DNA from: Chitinophagaceae bacterium UBA4411
Lineage (GTDB): Bacteria; Bacteroidota; Bacteroidia; Chitinophagales; Chitinophagaceae
Direction: 5' to 3'
NCBI GenBank assembly: GCA_002400415.1
Contig: DGQP01000009.1
Coordinates: 62,001-126,000, forward strand
Length of the DNA stretch: 64,000 bases
In this document: one piece after another, positions 24,618 through 35,200 of the stretch
Layout of the letters: every line of letters begins with the position of its first letter
Numbering within the stretch: position 1 is the stretch's first letter
Notes under the pieces: model-generated
The model's database searches: none
Seen by the model: the letters and a program-made list of their open reading frames with translations, nothing else
What the model was told of the DNA's origin: nothing
Program-made: the position numbers and the translations under genes

Positions 24618-27600
24618 TTATCCCGGCATTTTTATAGACACTATTGCCCCGTCCCCTTTCCTGCTTTCAATATGCAGGCTGGCTCCCATGGTCTTTAATA
24701 AATCTTTAATAATAAGATAACCGAGGCCATGCCCCTTTTTATTATCAATATTGGCTGCTGTGATCACTACTTCATCAGCCATCAGGCGCTGTATCTGTTC
24801 CGGGGTCATACCAACACCTTCATCCTTTACACGCACAATTGTAAAGCCGCTTATTTTTTCTGCAGAAATAGTGATTGTTCCTTTTTCAGTAAAATGGATA
24901 GCATTGGTAAGCAGGTTATAGACAAGAATCTTTAAAGGTTCATAGTACTGGAGTATCTCCGTGTTTTCACTTACCCTGTTTTCGATCAGCAGTTTTTTCT
25001 GCCGGGCCAGTGATTGTAAAATGCCCAGCACCTGCTCCACCATTTCATGAAGATTAAAATTCTCTTTCATTAATCTCCTGTTTTCATTCTGGTATTTGAT
25101 CCAGTTCAGAATATTGGTGGAAAGCAGCTGCAGTTCCTGCGAGGTGTTGGTAATTTCCTGTATCGTTTCCTGCTGTAGTTCTTCAGTCATCAGTTTCCTT
25201 TTCTCCAGCAGGTTTTTGCCGGCTACAGTCAGGAACTTCAGCGGAGTTACTATGTCGTGGCTGATGATGGAGATCAGTCTTGTTTTAATGCTGTTGTTTT
25301 TTTCAAGTACTTCATTTTGTTCCTGTAGTTCTTTTGTTTTTTCAGTTACCTGCTGCTCCAGTTTACGTTGTTGTATTTTATATTGTCTTGTTCTCACCTG
25401 CAGGAACAACGCCACAAGCCCTAACCCCGTAAACAAACAGAGCATAAAAAACCACCACTGCCGGTGCCAGGGAGTAATAATGGAGAAAGTAATTTTTTTG
25501 TAGGAATAGTTATCAACGCCGAAGCCATTCATTTTACGGATGCTGACAACATATTTCCCGGGCAGCAGGTTATCAAGCCGTATCAGCGCCTCGTTGCCGG
25601 CTTCCACAACGGTCCACGGGCCTTTGTCATTCAGCCGGTATTCCAAATAGATATTCTCTTTGTTGCACCAGGCAGAGAAAGCCAGTTTTATCCGGATATC
25701 ATTATCGGTATAATCGATCGGCAACAATTCCAGTGAATCAGGATTTATTTTTTTCGTCCCGGCGCTGAACTCATCGAGGTAAATATTTCCTTCCGGCAGC
25801 AAGGGTGCTGCCTGGTCCGGGTTTACCCAAAGTAAACCATCCATTGTGGGAAAAGAAATGGTTTTATTTTTCATCAGCAGGGCACAGGGAGCACAACCAC
25901 CGTTCATTTCGGTAATCTCCATGCCGTCATTTTTGCCATAGTAATGATAGTAGACCTGCGGGCTGTTTTTCTCAAAAGCATTGATGAGATCAGCAAGTTG
26001 CGCTTTAAATAATCCGCGGTTGGAACTGAGCCAGCAGAAACCATTTTCATCCGGAACGAAGCAGTGGCTGTATAAAAGAAATTTATTTTTATCAAGTGGC
26101 ATGGGTTTTAGCCGGCCTTTTTTCCATATATAATAACCTTTCCCATAAGTACCGATAAAAACATAGTCCTGGTATTTCCATAAGCTCCGGACACAATAGC
26201 TACCGTCTCTTAAGAGGGTGTCAGTTATTTTTTTATTGATATCATATAAAACCAGGCCATCACAGGAAGCCATACCCAGTACGCCGGGAGAAAATTCTGT
26301 CATCATATAAGGCCCGGCTGACGTTATCCACGATTTGGATCCGAAAAGATAGACCAGGCTGTCGTCCTGTAATTTACCAAAACCACCCCCGCCGGCGATA
26401 TACAACTGCCCGCCGGAAGAACTAATTGCAAAATTTTCCATCACCTGAGGTATCTTGTAAAAAGCAGTGGTTTGCCCGGTTCTGTAATTGTACCGGTGCA
26501 ACAGGTCTTTTTTGTAAATGGGATTATATTGTGTAAACCATAACAAGGAGTCGCCGGTGCTGAAAACAGTATAATTGAATTTACCCTTTATTGGTAAAAC
26601 AGGACTTGTAGCAGTATTGGTTCCAATGATATGGCTTTCATTGGTTAGTATATTTCCATTGGCCAGCTCCACCTGCGAATAATAAGCATTCCTGTCCCGG
26701 ATATCTGTATTGGTATTTTTCAGGGAAGTAACACGATTCCTGCTTATAATAATAATGCCCTTTGAATCAGTGCCGATAAAAAGTGTTTTGTTCTTTTCAC
26801 TATACTGGGCAGAACGGATAAATGAATAAGAAGGAATTTCTGAACAGATCAGCTCCGCTTCCAGTTTATTATCACGGTAATGCAATAACCAGGCATTGCT
26901 GCCGGAGAAAAGAATGGGTTTCTTCATGCCGTTTTCCCAAAGCAACAGGAAGTTAGGTGAGTTAACAGGAACCTGTTCCCCGGAAGGGGTTAGGATATGA
27001 ACCTGTTTAAAATCATGAAAATTGTTTGTGGCAATATATACCTGCCTTTCTTTATTGGCAAAAAAGACCTGGTTATCAGCGATAAATACAGTTTCTAAAC
27101 TGGCAGGTATTTCCAGCGGGGTGAATTTTTTTTTTGTTACCGTGGTAAAATATGTTTTTCTTCCTGCTGCTATTACGATTAGTGAGGTATCACTGGTTTG
27201 TATTAAACGGTTCCAGGGTTTACTGGCGGTTTCTTTCATGAATGACAGCACCTTTTGCCGCATAGTATCACCGGACGTATAGAGATAGAATCTTTTTTTA
27301 AAGCCAACAACTTTATCTAACCCGGGTAACAGGAAGGGAATCAGCAGGTTGTTTTTAACAGCAATGAACCGTCCATTAACGTCAGCGGCAAAAATAGCAC
27401 CCTCATCATTTTTTAGAATATAGGCCATACGTTCATGTGAAAGACCGGGGGTATTTTCTTTGGTAAAATTAGTAAAGCCAAGCCCATCATAACGGGTCAT
27501 CCCCGCTTCGGTGGCAATCCACAGAAAACCGGTTTGTTCATCCCATTGCAAACCTTTAATGCCATTGGAGGGCATTCCGTTCTCGGTGGTGAATTGCTGT

Positions 27601-27677
27601 ATATTATACACCCCGGCTGTTTGGGAAAAAACAGCGATGCTGGTAAAACAGGACACAAAAAGAAGGAGCCTTATCAT
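24618..27677 (-). CDS. Propeller-type sensor histidine kinase
   Basis: This is a 1019-residue membrane sensor kinase. A signal peptide (MIRLLLFVSCFTSIAVFSQ) is followed by a periplasmic two-component-regulator propeller (repeats such as GFLWIATEAGMTRYDGLGF), a Y_Y_Y-like strand domain (about 655-740) and one transmembrane helix (about 741-762). A coiled linker leads to a HisKA domain with phospho-accepting His807 in SIISHDIVTP. The ATPase domain has Asn925 in the N box, DEGVGM and GHGLGYLIIKDLL. There is no receiver domain, unlike hybrid SusR-type kinases. It lies 34 bases after the regulator gene on the same strand and is its probable partner. The signal is unknown. Confidence 0.93.
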   Translation of the reverse strand: MIRLLLFVSCFTSIAVFSQTAGVYNIQQFTTENGMPSNGIKGLQWDEQTGFLWIATEAGMTRYDGLGFTNFTKENTPGLSHERMAYILKNDEGAIFAADVNGRFIAVKNNLLIPFLLPGLDKVVGFKKRFYLYTSGDTMRQKVLSFMKETASKPWNRLIQTSDTSLIVIAAGRKTYFTTVTKKKFTPLEIPASLETVFIADNQVFFANKERQVYIATNNFHDFKQVHILTPSGEQVPVNSPNFLLLWENGMKKPILFSGSNAWLLHYRDNKLEAELICSEIPSYSFIRSAQYSEKNKTLFIGTDSKGIIIISRNRVTSLKNTNTDIRDRNAYYSQVELANGNILTNESHIIGTNTATSPVLPIKGKFNYTVFSTGDSLLWFTQYNPIYKKDLLHRYNYRTGQTTAFYKIPQVMENFAISSSGGQLYIAGGGGFGKLQDDSLVYLFGSKSWITSAGPYMMTEFSPGVLGMASCDGLVLYDINKKITDTLLRDGSYCVRSLWKYQDYVFIGTYGKGYYIWKKGRLKPMPLDKNKFLLYSHCFVPDENGFCWLSSNRGLFKAQLADLINAFEKNSPQVYYHYYGKNDGMEITEMNGGCAPCALLMKNKTISFPTMDGLLWVNPDQAAPLLPEGNIYLDEFSAGTKKINPDSLELLPIDYTDNDIRIKLAFSAWCNKENIYLEYRLNDKGPWTVVEAGNEALIRLDNLLPGKYVVSIRKMNGFGVDNYSYKKITFSIITPWHRQWWFFMLCLFTGLGLVALFLQVRTRQYKIQQRKLEQQVTEKTKELQEQNEVLEKNNSIKTRLISIISHDIVTPLKFLTVAGKNLLEKRKLMTEELQQETIQEITNTSQELQLLSTNILNWIKYQNENRRLMKENFNLHEMVEQVLGILQSLARQKKLLIENRVSENTEILQYYEPLKILVYNLLTNAIHFTEKGTITISAEKISGFTIVRVKDEGVGMTPEQIQRLMADEVVITAANIDNKKGHGLGYLIIKDLLKTMGASLHIESRKGDGAIVSIKMPG

Positions 27678-27711
27678 AAACAGTTTACTCTGACAAGGTA
27701 CTGTAAACCCG

Positions 27712-28371
27712 TTAATAATTCACATTGTAAAGGGTGGCCAGTTCGATCAGTTCTTTGATATTGCCGGCGCTGGTTTTTTCAAAAATGCGGTTCTTGATAG
27801 TGGAGATTGTACTCATTTTTAAATTGAGAGTTTCAGCAATTTCTTTGGTGCCAATCCCTTTCAGTACATAATGCAATATTTCCAGTTCCCTCGGCGCCAG
27901 GGCAGAAAAAGGGTTCTCATGATTTTGCAGTACCGGGGATTTTCTCAGTAAAGCTTCATTTTGCAGGAAACGCTGAATCACCAGGTTGATCTCTTCTTCT
28001 CCCACAGATTTGGATAAATAATAATTAATTCCGTATTGCTTTACAGCCTCACCATAGATCTCAGCGGGCTGCATAGAAAAAACGAGGATCTGGAGATCGG
28101 GGTATACACGGCGTATATTCGGAATTACTTCCAGTGTGTTACCATCCGATAAAATGATATCAAGAATAAGATGCGTGTATTTTTTCTTCACCAGTTCTCT
28201 CATCAGGTCGTTGCAAGTGGCTACTTCCTCTATATCGGTATATCCCATCGTCAGCCGGATCTGTAATTTCAGGCCCTTTCTGATCATGCTGTGGTCATCT
28301 GCTATCAGGATTTTTGGTTGCATCGTTTTTACAGTTTCTGCCGGGAGGGTATTTAGTACACTAATTTCCAT
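27712..28371 (-). CDS. NarL/FixJ family response regulator
   Basis: This is a 219-residue transcription regulator. The receiver domain (about 19-135) has the acidic pair in LIADDHS and the phosphorylatable Asp71 in LILDIIL. The C-terminal LuxR/GerE helix-turn-helix (about 155-215) reads LAPRELEILHYVLKGIGTKEIA. The first ATG at 28371 has an AGGA box 8 bases upstream; an ATG at codon 17 is an alternative. A 7-2-7 palindrome sits 18 bases upstream of the start and recurs between the two surface-protein genes, so autoregulation and control of those genes are inferred. Its partner is the kinase gene 34 bases downstream. Confidence 0.93.
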   Translation of the reverse strand: MEISVLNTLPAETVKTMQPKILIADDHSMIRKGLKLQIRLTMGYTDIEEVATCNDLMRELVKKKYTHLILDIILSDGNTLEVIPNIRRVYPDLQILVFSMQPAEIYGEAVKQYGINYYLSKSVGEEEINLVIQRFLQNEALLRKSPVLQNHENPFSALAPRELEILHYVLKGIGTKEIAETLNLKMSTISTIKNRIFEKTSAGNIKELIELATLYNVNY

Positions 28372-28389
28372 ATTTTATTCCTGCTTTTT

Positions 28390-28405
28390 GTAGAATTTAT
28401 TCTAC
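28390..28405. promoter_or_regulatory. 7-2-7 palindrome upstream of the response regulator
   Basis: The plus strand reads GTAGAATTTATTCTAC, two perfect 7-base half-sites around TT. It matches the palindrome at 32141-32156 except for one central base. A paired 7-base arrangement with 2-base spacing is what a dimer of a NarL-type regulator would bind. Confidence 0.6.
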
Positions 28406-28516
28406 GGTTTAACGGAGCAACGTGAGTGTTGCTTGTTATACTCACAGGTAATATAAAAGTAGAAGATAATATCGGTTGAACAGGAACATGAATGAATAGC
28501 TGCGATCGATGATTGT

Positions 28517-31500
28517 TTACCGGATGATCGTAACGGTACCTTTCAATATCCTTTTTTTATCATCGTTCAGTTGCACGAGGTACACATAAACCTCATTGGG
28601 CTGTACGATCCCTTTATAGGTTCCGTTCCAGGGATTATTGATATAACCAGTGGATGAAAATAATTTCTGACCAGCCCTGTTGAATACGGTAACCAGTGCA
28701 TCAGGATATAAAGCCAGCCCGGGGATTACCCATTTATCATTCCTGCCATCATTATTGGGTGTGAAAGCAGATGGAATAAAAATATCGGATACAGGGGTAA
28801 TAACAACATCATCAGACGCAATACAATTGCTGGTCTTATCAGCAGCCCGGATTGTATACGTGACAGGAATATCCGGTGTGGAAACGGGATTCAGGATCAC
28901 CGGGGAATTAAGGTAGGTGGAGGGTGTCCACAGGAAATCATAATTGGCCGGGTTGCTGATTGTGGCATCCAATGTGGCAGAACCGCCGAGGTTGAAAAAC
29001 TTATCCGGGCCGGCATTGATATCCGGCAATGGATGAATAGTGGTGGTTTGTGTGGCCGGTAAAGAACCGCAACCCGCGGTTGTTTTAGTGATTAATGAAA
29101 TAGTATAAGTACCCGCATTCGCATATGATTTGCTGAATGGCGGAATATTGTTGCCGGTACCATTTCCAAAATCCCAATTCCAGCTGCTGACACCGGTACT
29201 GGCAGAAGAGAAGAACAGCGGTTTCTTTTCACACAGTGTGTCACCGGTGATCATAAAGCTGGCTGTTGGATTGGGATTAATCAGCGGGATACTGATTGTG
29301 ACTGTATCCGTGCCGCAACCACTGCTGAAGCTGACAGCATGTTTAATAGTAATGTTCGTCAATGCAGTTGTATAGGCATGTGCTGCAATATTGCTGCTGG
29401 AAGAATTAAATGTTTGTGCATCACCAAAATCCCAATACCAATTGGCCGGGTTGCCACTTACAGGAACAGAAGAAGTAAAAGTTTGCAAACTATCTATGCA
29501 GGGTTTGCCGGCAACAGTAATAGATACTGCCGGCTTTGCGGTTACATTCACGGTCAGCCGGAATGTATCACTCAGGCAACTGTTGCTGCCATTCACCACT
29601 AATAATACTGTAAAATTGCCGGCCGTTGTATAAGTATGATAGAAAGGGTTACCGTTGTTAAAAGTGCTGCTGTTTCCATCCCCGAAATTCCATTGCCAGC
29701 CGGTAATAGTATTGCCCGGAACAAAAGAGGAATTATCCGTAAAGCGGATCGAATCACCGGTACAGATATTCCGGTCATAGCTGAATAAAGCCTGTGGCCT
29801 TGATAATACACTGACCGTACTGAAAGCCGTATCACTTTTACAGCCATTACTGCCGGTGGTAATTAAATAAATCGTATAGGTGCCCGGGTTGTCGTATCGG
29901 TGGTGGAAAGGATTACCATTGGTAAGCGTGGCAGTATTGCCATCTCCAAAATTCCAATACCAGGAACTGATGGCACCGCCGGGTAAGGAGGCATTGCTGG
30001 TAAGCAGGATTGAATCGCGTTGACAGATAGTACCACCTGCATTGAAGGTGGCAACAGGACTGGGTGCGATCACCACAGTTTTTGTGGTATCACCCACACA
30101 CCCATTATCAGCAATCACCCGGTAACGGACATTTTGATTACCGGAGGCGGTAAATAATTTTACAGCATTGATACCATTCTGTGTTGTGTTGTCGTCAAAG
30201 AACCAGTTATAAGTAACGAGGTTGAAAATACCGGGAACGGCAGCACCGGTAAAACGGATACTGTCGGTCAGGCAGGCAGGGGCAGGAAAAGTAAAATCAG
30301 ATACAGGTCCGGGCTTCACCATTACTTTCACAGTGGCGTTCTCGGACTGGCTGCAATTTTCAATCACAGTGGCTGTGTAGGTAACAGGAATATAATAAGT
30401 ACCGGATGTATTGAAAATAAAATCCTGCTGCAGTGTATACACATAATAGGTTCTCCCATTGATCAGTTCTGTCCTGACGGGAACCGGGTTGCTTATGATG
30501 GAATCAGTATTCGGCGACATACCGGCAACAGTACTCAGTTTCCAGTGAATGGAAGTGGCCGGGTAACCCAGTTTTACAAATAAACGAACAGGTGATTTCG
30601 GGCAGGTAAATGTATCAGTCGTATTGATCGTATTGAAGGTATTTTTGATTTCGCTGTAATTATTCAGGTTGTTGATCAGCGTACCTACATTATAACCATA
30701 ACTTTCATAATTGCCCAATCCGTATACTGTAGCAGTAAAAGCAGAATCGCAGGTAATGGTATGTTGCGCGGCAGGCCCCACAAATCTTCTTACGGCAACT
30801 GAATAAGAAGGATAATTGGGGTGCGGGATGACCTGGGCAGCCGGAACAGGGGCTCCATCCACCCGGAGAGAAGCAGCTGCAACAGTTGGGAAATGTATAT
30901 TCACATATACATAATCAATGGATGATTTACGGCTGGTGTAAAACAAAACTGATTTTTGTCCCTGTTCAATCGGGCTTAAATAAAACATTTCCGGGTCGCC
31001 ATAAGATGGCGGTGTGGGGGTGGTGGTGGGATAATTCCAGCACTGGTTCTTATTGGGCGTATACTGCGATACTAATATGGGTTTGTCAGACTCTATATAA
31101 TCACCACCTGTGGAATCCATGAACTCATAAAAGAAATTCCTGATCAGGCCCGTCAATACCACTCCGTTTCTTTTCACTACAGCCGCAGGATCCTGCACAC
31201 AAACCCGGTAATAGTTCCGGTTGGTTTCAAGAATATCTGTATTTGTATTATTAATGGTATGATAAGTAAGATACCGGGTGCCCCATGCCTGCGAGGGAAA
31301 TACCTGCTGGTGAACAAATTCGCCGCCATCACCGCGGCATAAACGAATACCACCTGAACCGGAAAAAACACCAACAGGGTGGCAGTTGCCGTCAGCACCC
31401 GGAACAGAAATAATTTTACTGCCCGTCATATCCTTGCTGGCAAAATCGGGATTGCCGTTAAATATTGCTTTGCCAAACACATGGTAGGATTCTCCCTTAT

Positions 31501-32098
31501 TCAGGTTAACCGTATAAGTTTGCGTGGGTAACCAGCCGCTCTTGGTGGTATCGGACGGAGTAATCTCCAGCCGGGTATTGTCTTCCGATGCAATTACATA
31601 AAACCAGGAATACCAGTCGTTGGGACTGCTTTGTGAAGTGGTCTGGTAATAATTGATGGAACGATAAGAATACCCATACGTTTCCACGGGCATCAGCATC
31701 GTTGCGCCCGACACCATGGTTGAATACACATGGGCATATACAGCTACCGGTACTGTACTTACAATGTGAATATTCCTGGGTTGTAAACCATCGGTCAGTG
31801 TACGGGCATCATCAGGTCCGGTTTTGGGAATAAGAATAGTGGCATCAACAGTATTAGCAGGAATATTTAAAATCTGCGAATAGCCGGTGCCGGTAATAGT
31901 AACGGTAACAGTAGCGGCTTGTTCCGTACTTATATACAAAGCCAGCTCTTGTAAGTTGACCGGCGTTTCATTAAAAAAGCTGTAATCAAAACCATAGGCC
32001 AGCCAGAATTCCTTACCCCGGTTGGATTTATCCTGTGCCAAAGAAGCCACAGTAATACATAAACTAACAAACAGTAGTATAATTGATTTCCGCCTCAT
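28517..32098 (-). CDS. Giant T9SS type-B surface protein with IgGFc-binding-like and PKD domains
   Basis: This 1193-residue exported protein begins with a signal peptide (MRRKSIILLFVSLCITVASLAQ). An IgGFc-binding-like N-terminal domain follows (GKEFWLAYGFDYSF onward to about 480), then at least five PKD domains marked by repeats of the type SWYWNFGDGN. The C-terminus is a type-B T9SS sorting domain starting FIPSAFTPNNDGRNDKW and ending GTVTIIR. T9SS moves such proteins across the outer membrane. PKD repeats are typical of adhesins and extracellular polymers. The start at 32098 is preferred over 32113 because it places the leader correctly. A conserved palindrome lies 43 bases upstream. The ligand is unknown. 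Confidence 0.92.
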   Translation of the reverse strand: MRRKSIILLFVSLCITVASLAQDKSNRGKEFWLAYGFDYSFFNETPVNLQELALYISTEQAATVTVTITGTGYSQILNIPANTVDATILIPKTGPDDARTLTDGLQPRNIHIVSTVPVAVYAHVYSTMVSGATMLMPVETYGYSYRSINYYQTTSQSSPNDWYSWFYVIASEDNTRLEITPSDTTKSGWLPTQTYTVNLNKGESYHVFGKAIFNGNPDFASKDMTGSKIISVPGADGNCHPVGVFSGSGGIRLCRGDGGEFVHQQVFPSQAWGTRYLTYHTINNTNTDILETNRNYYRVCVQDPAAVVKRNGVVLTGLIRNFFYEFMDSTGGDYIESDKPILVSQYTPNKNQCWNYPTTTPTPPSYGDPEMFYLSPIEQGQKSVLFYTSRKSSIDYVYVNIHFPTVAAASLRVDGAPVPAAQVIPHPNYPSYSVAVRRFVGPAAQHTITCDSAFTATVYGLGNYESYGYNVGTLINNLNNYSEIKNTFNTINTTDTFTCPKSPVRLFVKLGYPATSIHWKLSTVAGMSPNTDSIISNPVPVRTELINGRTYYVYTLQQDFIFNTSGTYYIPVTYTATVIENCSQSENATVKVMVKPGPVSDFTFPAPACLTDSIRFTGAAVPGIFNLVTYNWFFDDNTTQNGINAVKLFTASGNQNVRYRVIADNGCVGDTTKTVVIAPSPVATFNAGGTICQRDSILLTSNASLPGGAISSWYWNFGDGNTATLTNGNPFHHRYDNPGTYTIYLITTGSNGCKSDTAFSTVSVLSRPQALFSYDRNICTGDSIRFTDNSSFVPGNTITGWQWNFGDGNSSTFNNGNPFYHTYTTAGNFTVLLVVNGSNSCLSDTFRLTVNVTAKPAVSITVAGKPCIDSLQTFTSSVPVSGNPANWYWDFGDAQTFNSSSSNIAAHAYTTALTNITIKHAVSFSSGCGTDTVTISIPLINPNPTASFMITGDTLCEKKPLFFSSASTGVSSWNWDFGNGTGNNIPPFSKSYANAGTYTISLITKTTAGCGSLPATQTTTIHPLPDINAGPDKFFNLGGSATLDATISNPANYDFLWTPSTYLNSPVILNPVSTPDIPVTYTIRAADKTSNCIASDDVVITPVSDIFIPSAFTPNNDGRNDKWVIPGLALYPDALVTVFNRAGQKLFSSTGYINNPWNGTYKGIVQPNEVYVYLVQLNDDKKRILKGTVTIIR

Positions 32099-32140
32099 AA
32101 ATTCAGTATTCAATATTCCATCATTTAGTTATTCATTCCG

Positions 32141-32156
32141 GTAGAATTAATTCTAC
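32141..32156. promoter_or_regulatory. 7-2-7 palindrome between the divergent surface-protein genes
   Basis: The plus strand reads GTAGAATTAATTCTAC, a perfect 16-base palindrome. It is 43 bases upstream of the minus gene start and 70 bases upstream of the plus gene start, and differs by one central base from the copy near the response regulator gene. It could serve both divergent promoters. Confidence 0.62.
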
Positions 32157-32226
32157 AAACACTCTTTCCCTGTTGGTCTAACATTGTTTCCCTGAATTAC
32201 AACCAAAATTTTTAAACGTTACTGAA

Positions 32227-35200
32227 ATGAACAAGAACTGCTTTGGAAAAATGCATTATGGCTTATTGCTCATAATGATCTCATTTTTCTCCCTTTCTTC
32301 CCTGGCACAAAGTGATTACCGGACTGATAAATGGCGCTTCAGCGATCCCAAACAGTTTGGCTTTACCGTACTGGATGTTCAGTTTTACGATAATAACTTC
32401 GGTATCGCCGTTGGTGCAAACGGGGGTATTGCAAGGACTACTGATGGAGGTGCTAAATGGACCTATGGTCCGTTCACTTTTACATCACCGGCCGGTTTAA
32501 CCACTAATGGCAGTTTCAATGATGTTCATATCGCCACATCCTCCACCGCCTATGCAGTGGGAACTAACGGGATGATGGCAAAGACTGTTAATGGCGGGCA
32601 GAACTGGACCTTTGTGAATACACCGTTATACGCCAACGCAAGAAGTATAAACACCTGCTGGTTTATCAATGAAGACATTGGTTATATTGCCGGTCAATGG
32701 AATACGCCTGATTCAATCCCCAAGGTTTATTTTACCCGGAATGGAGGCAGTACCTGGGATTCTCTGGCAACACCTGCTGTTAACGGTACCACTAAAGTAG
32801 GCTTCATTAACAATGCAACGTATCCTTCCATCGATTATAACATTACAGGTAAAGCAAAAGAAATCTACCGGATACAGTTCATCAATAATACTATTGGCTA
32901 TATCTCTGGTGGCGGTGCTTCCAACTTTCCAAATATAGGAATCCCGAATATTACCAGTACCAGTACCTGTGCATTTACGGGATCACAAACAACCGGATCA
33001 CATAATGCAAGCTTGTTATGGAAATTTGATAATGGAACCCTGACTGATTATTCTATCAGTAAAGAGAGATTGGGGTACACCGGTTATCCTGCAACACTGA
33101 ACTGTACTTCCAAGTTTGCATCAGTAACACAAACTGTTCAGCAATTCAGGGCCCTGAATATTATCAATGACTCAACCATCGTGATGATGTCGTTCAATAA
33201 TAACGTAGTGATAAAAGTAAGCACTGGAGTAAACGACAGCACCCTGAATGTAAACCGCCCCGGTATATATGAAAAAGGAAAGTATGAAATATTAAATACG
33301 GGCAATGCGGGTGCGCCTCCGGGCTATCCGGCCATACCGGCCGTACAGGTGTTGGTTGCCGGTAACCCTTACCAGATGAGGAGGGCTTCCAATGGTAAAT
33401 TGTATGCTGCTGCTAATTTTGGCCTGATGTGGACATCGGTTGATACCGGCAGAAACTGGGTAAGAGAATATTCGCTGCCACAGGGAAGAAACTACAGCAG
33501 CTTTGCCACATGGGCTTTCGATATTTTACCCAATGGAAAATTTATTACCATGGGACAAGGCGGTGTGGTAGCCGACTCTATTCCCGGTGGAGCCTCGTAC
33601 AACAGCAATTATATATATGTGGGCAGCAGCGGCAATAAAGTTGATTTCCCTGATTGTAATAATGGTATCATCACCGGTGGTTCCAACATTGCTGTGACGA
33701 CAGATGGCGGAAACTCCTGGGTGGCCAAGAACCGGCCCGATTTTGCAGCTTCCTTTTATAACATCAATGGCTTTGCTTATACCAAATTAGATAAATCCTA
33801 TTTTGCCGTGAGCAATGGTGTTATCTATTTTTCAGGCGACCAGGCTACCACGCTGGATCCCCTGTATTCCAATTTCAATTTCCAGATGAATGATGTGGTG
33901 GGTTTTGGCAACGACACCGTCTATGCAGTGGGCTACAGCCAGTTCTCCATACCGGCAGCCAGCAGAAAATCATCATTCTTCCGGAGTACAGATGCAGGAG
34001 CCACCTGGCAGGCAATTGATATCGTGGCCACCACCACCACACCGGCTTTCACTGCACCCACTTTATCCAAGATGGCATTCCCGAGCCGTAATGTTGGTTA
34101 TGTTGCCGGCTCAAGAAACGGTGTGTATAAAACAACCGATGGCGGAATCACCTGGACGAAAATAAATCCTTTCCCGGCATTGAATGAAGGACCGGCTGGC
34201 TTCCCCAGTACGTATACTTCTTATACCAGCATCTTTGCGCTGGATGATAATACTGTTTTTGTTTTGGGAAACATTTTCACTACGGCCGGCTTCAGAAGAT
34301 TATATAAAACAACTGATGGCGGTGCCACCTGGACCGATATCAGTAATAATATCAATACGCTGCTGCCTTCCGGTAACCAGCTGAATGTTCTTTTCCATGA
34401 TCAAAATAACGGGTATGTATGTGGCAGTAATGTGTTATTTGTTACTAACGATGGAGGTGCTAACTGGAGAATGGAAGTGGCTCCGCACGGTAACCTTCAA
34501 AATGCAATGGGTTTTGCACCCCGCACGGTGCCGGCTTCTATTCCTTTTGCCAATCGTAAATTATTCATTGGTACCCTAAGTGTTGGTAGCGGTATTCCGT
34601 CCATTATGGAGTATGGTGATACCCTGGATGTAAATGTGAACACAACGGATATGGTGGTTAACGCTTCCTGTACCAACCCGACAGGGGGCAGTATCACCCT
34701 GAACACGTTTGGCGGACTTGCTCCTTACCAGTACAGTATCAATGGCGGAGCCTTCCAGTCTTCTAATGTATTCACCGGTTTGAGCACCGGCCCGAAAACG
34801 ATCATTATCAAAGATGCTTTCTGCGGAACCATCACTAAAACCATCAATGTTGGTTTCAATGATAACCTGGCACTGACCACCAACAATGATACACTGGTTT
34901 GTGCCGGAGCCCCTGTCAATATGCTGGCTGCTACAAACGGTACAGGTGCTGCTTATGCCTGGACACCGGCTGCCGGCTTATCAGCCACCAATATCAGCAA
35001 CCCGGTAGCAACTGTCAATAGCAATACTGCATTCACGGTAACTGCCTCACTGAATGGCTGTGTAAGAACAGGCACGGTAAATATTTCCATCAAACCCAAC
35101 CCGGTAATCAGTGCCGGCCCGGATAAAACAATCGTGGATGGCGACCAGGTGCAGCTGAACGGAAGCAGTGCAGCCAATGCCGTGTCCATTACCTGGACAC

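Noticed and set aside
24401..24637. A 78-codon plus-strand frame in the gap before the kinase gene
   Set aside because: No ribosome site, motif or coding character, and it runs into the kinase gene from the opposite strand.
29100..30300. Repeated short patterns that could suggest a tandem repeat
   Set aside because: They encode PKD domain cores (WNFGDGN type) with diverged DNA between them, so it is protein-level repetition.
32400..34480. Repeated GATGGCGG/GATGGAGG-type DNA in the surface-protein gene, resembling a repeat array
   Set aside because: These encode the TTDGGxTW motif of propeller blades, are irregularly spaced and in frame, and are not a CRISPR or tandem DNA repeat.
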